Of a stretch of DNA of 64,000 bases, positions 59,045 through 64,000 are shown one piece after another (the stretch's first letter is position 1; the number at the start of each line of letters is the position of its first letter). The translations under genes and the position numbers were made by a program. Source of the DNA: Nectonema munidae (taxonomy: Eukaryota > Nematomorpha > Nectonematoida > Nectonematidae); assembly GCA_030549495.1 (NCBI GenBank), contig JAUIRK010000121.1, positions 186,001 through 250,000 on the forward strand, given 5' to 3'. The notes under the pieces are model-generated. The model saw only the letters and a program-made list of their open reading frames with translations, did no database searches and was not told where the DNA came from.

Positions 59045-59330
59045 TCAAATCCACAGCCCCTTAGAGTCAAAATACAACTCATCAGAGTCCAGTACAGATT
59101 CCTCCTGGTCCATCTCATGCTCATCCAACAAGTAATCATTTTGGGTTCCATCTGAAGAGTTGCTGATACCACACTTTAAAAACACAGATTGGATCATGGA
59201 TTTGGAATAAGTTAATTGAAATGTTGAGTGGGTCAGCATGGTTTGTAATAAGATGAAATTTTTTTTTGTAAAATTGTTGCCAAATCAGGGATGCGGCTTA
59301 TGCGTGGGTGAATACGGTAAATGTAATACA
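59045..59330 (-). mobile_element. pogo-type element remnant with transposase C-terminus
   Basis: At 59,239-59,045 on the minus strand the frame reads SMIQSVFLKCGISNSSDGTQ, then NDYLLDEHEMDQEESVL, which is the C-terminal end of pogo/POGK-type DDE transposases. At 59,280-59,325 the minus strand shows TACCGTATTCACCCACGCAT, then AAGCCGCATCCC, a pogo-like terminus. Terminus and C-terminal coding lie only about 40 bp apart, so nearly all of the transposase was deleted. The other end was not found. Confidence 0.6.
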
Positions 59331-59334
59331 GTGT

Positions 59335-60430
59335 GTTGTGGCGTGTGTTAGTTTTTGCATATGATATATATAAAGAGAAGTAGTGAAAACTACTACTAGA
59401 ATTACTATAGGTTCTAGGAAAGTTTCCCAACTGAAAATTTTCCCTAGCAATCTATTACATCTGTTGTATATGTTCTACTAGAAAATTTCTCCATTTCATG
59501 TAAATGTCATCACCACTCACACCATACATTCATTTTACTTATTTATATACTTTATATATTCACTATTTTTGTTAGTGCTTATTTTATTTATATAAATAAT
59601 TTATGATAAAGGCATTGCTTTTTATCATCTTTATCTGATAAAAGCATACGTCTACTAATTAGTTTGATATATTTCTATTCTCCATTTTCAAACATAAAAA
59701 GTGAAAAGATATATGAAAAATATATTATTTTAGAATGATTAAGAAATTTAAATATTTTAAAAAATTGCATTAGTTATCATACTAATATTGAATACATCTA
59801 ATAAAATAACCTTACACTCTTCAATAAGTAGACTAATTTGGACTAGTTGATTGAAGAATTAGATCAGAAACTAGAAATCTTTCATTTGTTTTTTTGTCGA
59901 TGGCAGTTTGTTTATACCTAGGTCAGTGAAAAGACACCTATGATGCCCTATAGTTCAGATTTTGACTAGATATCCTTCCGAAACAACTATGTATTTAAGT
60001 TGCCTGGAGCCAGGCATAGGAGCCATATTTTTAATTCTTAGGCTCCGGCCCCATGTAGACAAATCCTCTGGCTCCGCCGACTCCGGCTCAAGCTCCGAAG
60101 CCTTGTTAAAAATAAAAGTGCAAAATGAGATTTAGAATTTTTATGTTGACTAAGTTTTGCGATTGTAGACCAGCGTTCAAATGAATTAAATGAAATCGTA
60201 CTGTAGATTTGAACCAATTAAGGCTGTCTAGAAGTATGGAAGGGAGTCCAGGCTACCCTTCCTTCTTTAAGAATAATGTTCCCTCCCCTGAAAATATTTT
60301 TTGCGTCTCCTCCTAACATTTTGGAATTATACTTTAAGTTAGAGAGACTTGACTAATTTTGTTTAATCTTATTTTTAATTTTAATATATACATATATTAT
60401 GTATGACAATTCATAGCAAAAAGTGTGCAC
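59335..60430. other. Non-coding; GGAGCC-rich patch at about 60,005-60,105
   Basis: GGAGCC, GGCTCCGG, GGCTCCGCCGACTCCGGCTC and AGCTCCGAAGCC alternate over 100 bp, a small GC-rich inverted patch likely left by a MITE. The rest is AT-rich without features. Confidence 0.35.
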
Positions 60431-60432
60431 AC

Positions 60433-62015
60433 CAGGGTTGCAGAGTCCGTTGTAGAATATCCGACACCAAATATATTTAACCCCAACTCTTACTTCAACT
60501 TCGACTATAAAAGTGCCATTTTTTAGCACATAAATCCTTTTATAGCATTTTATTTTACATTTTACACAAAAATACTATTTTAAAATGAGAACAAAAATAC
60601 ATTATGATTTTCACCGATGCTCTCACTGGTTGATGCAAATTATGTGAATCGCTTTTGCACTCTCTGCAGTACTGTTATTTCTTTCCCTGTTCTGTTAGTG
60701 TTTTGAAGTTTCTTCGTCGTCTCAAGATGCCAAAACTCCCTATTTCTTTTTAAGCTTCTGGTGAGGAGCCTAAGCGTTAGAAAAAGGCGATAACAATGCA
60801 GGAGAAAAGATAAATCCTGTGCCACAGTTTCCAGCCATTAATTAAGAAGAAGGAGGCTTAGCTTAGGAAGACCCTCAATCAGTTTTTGCAGCAGTGCGAA
60901 GACGGTAAGAGTCCGTGATGAGTTTATCGTGAGGATGGGGTCGGCATTCTCCAACTGGATCATGGATTGCTGTAAGAAGAATATTCCCATGTATAATCAT
61001 CCACAAGAAGTTTAGGTGTCTGTACATGCAGTATGCACCTAAAGGAGTATTAATTGCTCGAAAGGCCTCGAGGAGAAGGAAAAATATGAAGAAGGCTGGA
61101 CAATCGTCCACTGTTCCAAAGTGCTTTCATGCTAGCAATGCTGGTGCCACCAGTTTCAACTATCGGCAGACACCGAAGAGGCTGTGAAGTACTCTGCAAC
61201 GCTGCAGAGAAGATCCTAGAAGGCAAGTATCTCCTTGTCCGCAAGTAAAGCCTTGGCAGGCGAAGGCTTAGATGAGCTGGTTAAGTGGGGATGAGGAAGA
61301 GGCTGGCCAAGATGAACCTAAGGATGAAATTCTTTCCTTGAATCATCTATCATAGATGATCCACAAACTGATAGAAATCAAGGAAATCTGCATGGTATGG
61401 GATTCTTATATTGAGGGGGGGGGGGGGGGGTCCAATAAGTTCTATAATGCAATTAATTTCTATACTGAGACCTAAACGAATCTCTTCAACAACCTGAAGA
61501 AACAGCAATCGAAACTCCCTATCACCATGCTATTGCAGCCTCCGAAGAAGACCATTTTCAGGACACCTCCTGGCGACGCTGAAGAAAGGGAAGATGTAAC
61601 CTATAAGAAGATTTAACTCCTCTCCCTTGCTGTGCAGTTTACATCTTCATTCATCAGAGTACTCAGTTATATCATCTTGATTCAAGAATATGGTTGTGCT
61701 AGTGTTGTATTCTTGTTAATTGATGTTACTGTATTATTAATAAAAATTTTAATGTAATACTGTAATTTATTACTTTAGTCATATAATATTTTTGGAAAAA
61801 TGTCTTTAAATGTTCTGAAATTATGTTTGGAGAATAATCTAAGGCGTATAGGGTGTTTAAACGATGAAAATGAACAGTTATAAGCATTTTTAGAAGGGGT
61901 TCTGAGTATTTGCGAATCCAGGTTATTCGCTGAGGCTCTTATTCCCTAACCCGTGCGAATACGGGGGTTGACTGTACTCGGATTCGGACATTTTTCTTTA
62001 GACTCGGCAACCCTG
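60433..62015. mobile_element. Possible CAGGGTTGC MITE enclosing a Tigger relic
   Basis: CAGGGTTGCAGAGTCCG (60,433) and the reverse complement CAGGGTTGCCGAGTC (ending 62,015) look like the two ends of one hAT-type MITE. The outer 8-mers GTGCACAC and GGCATAGG do not match, so this pairing is tentative. Between them lies the Tigger relic below. Confidence 0.35.
60700..61974 (+). pseudogene. Tigger/pogo transposase relic
   Basis: The right terminus is clear: CGAATACGGGGGTTGACTG ending at 61,974, followed by TA. The preceding 260 bp include TATTCGC phrases typical of Tigger ends. Upstream, about 61,265-61,615 carries a recognisable C-terminal pattern: LDELVKW-like start, EIKEICMVWDSYIE, a 16-G run (61,415-61,430), NKFYNAINFYTET, LFNNLKKQQSKLPITMLLQP. 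This fits the family NLIxxxMxxWDPYVER...FxNAIxxY...QLPITxFF layout. Stops interrupt it, and the N-terminal DNA-binding and DDE parts are too decayed to recognise. The left terminus is missing. Confidence 0.55.
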
Positions 62016-62146
62016 GGCATAGGTATTATTAGAGACAAAATATACTTGTAATGCTGTATTCTTTGTATAATGTGCATTAAAAATACTTTGAGACTGAATT
62101 TAAACATGTTTTAATTATTTAATATAACTTTTAGTAAAATAAAGAG

Positions 62147-63352
62147 ATGAAAGTAACGAGTTTATTATGCACACAAATTCGTGATGTTTTCATTGTTAGC
62201 GCTAAACGTACTCCTATTGGCTCTTTTATGGGAGCGCTCTCTTCCTTTTCAGCCCCTGAGCTGGCTTCTATTGCAATCTCTGCCTCATTAAAACCATTCA
62301 ATTCTGATGTGAAGAGTCAAATTGATGAAGTTTTCATAGGAAATGTTTTGACAGCGAGCGTTGGTCAGGCTCCTGCTCGTCAAGCTGCTATTTTATCTGG
62401 CATCAGCAATTCTACACCATGTACCACAATCAATAAAGTGTGTGCTTCTGGCCTGAAATCAGTTTGCCTGGCCTCTCAGACCATAGCCCTTGGTCTTGCA
62501 GACATATGTATAGCTGGCGGTATGGAAAGTATGTCAAATACTCCTTTTTACATAAAGAGGCAATCTTCTTTTCCTTATGGCGGGTTTTCCGTTAAAGATG
62601 GAATAGTTTTAGATGGGCTTACTGATGCCTACAACAATGTCCATATGGGTATGTGTGGAGAAAAGGTTGCTAAGGAAATGAAGATCTCGAGGCAGGAACA
62701 AGATAACTTCGCCACTAAAAGCTACCAAAAAGCAATGGATGCACAAAGTAGGAATGCTTTCAAAGACGAGATTGTGAGTGTTGCGATGAAACCTACCAAG
62801 AAGTCTAGAGAAGGCGTGTTTGAAGTGGATGAAGAAGTAGCTAAAGTTAAATTTGATAAGATTGCGTCTCTGAAGCCGGTTTTTGATTCGGATGGAACGA
62901 TTACTGCTGCCAATGCGAGTAAGATAAACGATGGTGCTTGTTCTATCGTACTAACATCGCAGCAATCTAAAGGCCTTCAACTTCCACATCTTGCTCGTGT
63001 TGTGGGATTTGCAGATGCTGCAGTCGATCCCATGGATTTTCCCATAGCTCCAAATTTGTCAATCTCTAAACTTTTGAAGTTAACGTGCAAAAGCACAACT
63101 GATATCTCTCTGTGGGAAATTAATGAAGCATTTTCTGTAGTTGTTTTAGCCGTGCAAAATCTCTTGAAATTGGATCCTAAAAAAGTAAATGTTAATGGGG
63201 GTGCAGTTGCTCTAGGCCATCCTATTGGCTGCTCTGGTGCCAGGATTCTCTGTCACTTGGTGCATACTCTTAAAAAGGGTGAGTATGGAGTGGCGTCGAT
63301 ATGCAATGGTGGAGGTGGTGCTTCCAGTATTATGATTGAAAAACTTGTTTAA
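62147..63352 (+). CDS. ACAT1: Acetyl-CoA acetyltransferase (thiolase II), mitochondrial type
   Basis: Complete open frame of 401 residues in one exon. It is a thiolase that condenses two acetyl-CoA to acetoacetyl-CoA and runs in reverse in ketone-body and isoleucine breakdown; animal ACAT1 is a mitochondrial-matrix tetramer. Catalytic residues are all present: Cys99 in NKVCASGLKSV, His358 in GGAVALGHPIG, Cys386 in ICNGGGGAS, with NEAF at 326-329. MGxGEK-like and TAANAS/NDGA blocks also match, and length is usual for the mature enzyme. The start at 62,147 leaves only about 11 residues before the conserved IRDVFIVSAKRTPIG, so a full mitochondrial presequence is not evident; it may be short or lie in an upstream exon (TTTTAG acceptor-like at 62,129-62,134). 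No intron is needed, which is unusual for this gene in animals. It is intact, hence probably functional. Confidence 0.93.
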   Translation: MKVTSLLCTQIRDVFIVSAKRTPIGSFMGALSSFSAPELASIAISASLKPFNSDVKSQIDEVFIGNVLTASVGQAPARQAAILSGISNSTPCTTINKVCASGLKSVCLASQTIALGLADICIAGGMESMSNTPFYIKRQSSFPYGGFSVKDGIVLDGLTDAYNNVHMGMCGEKVAKEMKISRQEQDNFATKSYQKAMDAQSRNAFKDEIVSVAMKPTKKSREGVFEVDEEVAKVKFDKIASLKPVFDSDGTITAANASKINDGACSIVLTSQQSKGLQLPHLARVVGFADAAVDPMDFPIAPNLSISKLLKLTCKSTTDISLWEINEAFSVVVLAVQNLLKLDPKKVNVNGGAVALGHPIGCSGARILCHLVHTLKKGEYGVASICNGGGGASSIMIEKLV

Positions 63353-63411
63353 TTTTCTTTATTTTCTCCTTTTTATGATAAAATTTTGTTACATTCATTA
63401 TTTAATTTTTC

Positions 63412-63417
63412 AATAAA
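63412..63417 (+). terminator. Poly(A) signal of the thiolase gene
   Basis: AATAAA at 63,412-63,417, 60 bp after the stop codon and followed by a T-rich stretch, fits a short 3' UTR. No genomic poly(A) run follows, so there is no direct mark of a processed copy. Confidence 0.6.
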
Positions 63418-63419
63418 TC

Positions 63420-64000
63420 TATTCATCATTTTTTGAAATATTTTAATTAGAATGTGAATTTTTAAATTTCATCTATTTTGTAAATAAGACGTATAGTAGA
63501 CTGACAAAACCACGTATACTTTGTATGTTTTACATACTTTTCTCGATTTTTGTTGTCTCCTGTGGTCTTGCCAGACCACTAATATGTCTTAGAGGCGGAC
63601 TGTGTGTTAAGTCATTTCGTGTAAGCAATAGAAATTCCTTTTTTCGCCAAATTACGTCTTAATTTTTAATTATTTTAAATAAACAAATGGCACTTTACTC
63701 CAGAAGCATAACTATATTTAAAACTAAAAATAGAGTTAAATACATTTTAGCGGGAACTAGATCAGAAGCTAAGAAAATTTTAATAACTAAAATTCTGAAA
63801 ATCAATTCAAATTTCGTGGGCATTCAAAACTCTTTTTGGGTATTATTTTTTGCCCTAGTGCCGTTAAAATTTTTGCGATTGCAGTTTAAATATTTGATTA
63901 TATCACTAAGATCTGATGAGGACCAGAGTGGTCGAAAATTAATCATTTTTGTGAATAAACTTTAATGTCTATTATTAAAATCACAATAAATAAACATTTT
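63420..64000. other. Downstream of thiolase; one unassigned 92-codon frame
   Basis: 63,687-63,965 (+) is an open frame of 92 codons starting MALYSRSITIFKTKNRVKYI, with no motif I know; AATAAA follows near 63,986. Just before it, 63,540-63,660 is less AT-rich and contains GTGGTCTTGCCAGACCAC (63,563-63,580), a perfect-arm hairpin. Either a small unknown gene starts here or this is chance. Confidence 0.25.

Noticed and set aside
63687-63965. Second host gene after the thiolase
   Set aside because: An open frame of 92 codons exists, but nothing supports function. Kept only as an unassigned note.

Overview
The window reads as AT-rich nuclear DNA of an invertebrate animal, most likely an arthropod. 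A crustacean such as a copepod would fit, but that is a guess from composition and transposon style. Only two host genes can be supported. One is a three-exon PRD-class homeobox gene with a homeobrain-type homeodomain (13,280-17,895, + strand). The other is a single-exon mitochondrial-type acetyl-CoA acetyltransferase (62,147-63,352, + strand). They are separated by about 44 kb dominated by transposons in several states of decay.

Layout. 0.3-2.0 kb: decayed piggyBac transposase (-). 6.4-9.0 kb: clusters of a 21-bp repeat that encodes heptads. 10-12 kb: hAT fragments, a hAT MITE and a tRNA-derived SINE. 12.6-17.9 kb: the homeobox gene, with two hAT MITEs in its second intron. 18-24.3 kb: non-coding sequence with a TTAA MITE, a palindromic element bearing six copies of a GGGTGG motif, and a less AT-rich stretch that could be regulatory. 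24.5-26.1 kb: a ZBED5-like hAT relic whose BED finger was split by a small TIR unit carrying a Gypsy integrase fragment (fossil). 26.8-27.2 kb: a hAT MITE nested in a TTAA MITE. 31.6-32.3 kb: CR1/Jockey-group endonuclease relic. 33.0-38.5 kb: a BED-type hAT relic interrupted by a 4.2-kb TTAA element. 41.2-42.0 kb: hAT element with GC-rich arrays at both ends. 43.4-51.8 kb: a four-layer nest (see below). 52.6-57.0 kb: a nearly complete CR1/Jockey-group LINE. 57.0-62.0 kb: pogo/Tigger relics.

The most unusual object is a repeated TTAA-flanked element (34,204-38,366 and 47,935-51,269). Its ends are CCCTATTAGTGCTGG-like, and it carries two unrelated tandem arrays of roughly 150-bp units, one behind each end, around a shared decayed middle. 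A third, older, inverted copy is split at about 44.12/51.72 kb by a different TIR element flanked by a near-perfect 9-bp duplication (CTAAAAGAC / CTAAAATAC). That intruder holds a decayed R1/LOA-like LINE, a long near-identical inverted repeat, and a younger copy of the same TTAA element. The order of insertion can therefore be read directly.

No rRNA, tRNA gene or CRISPR array was recognised. Everything here comes from reading the sequence by eye; family names rest on remembered motifs, not on searches.
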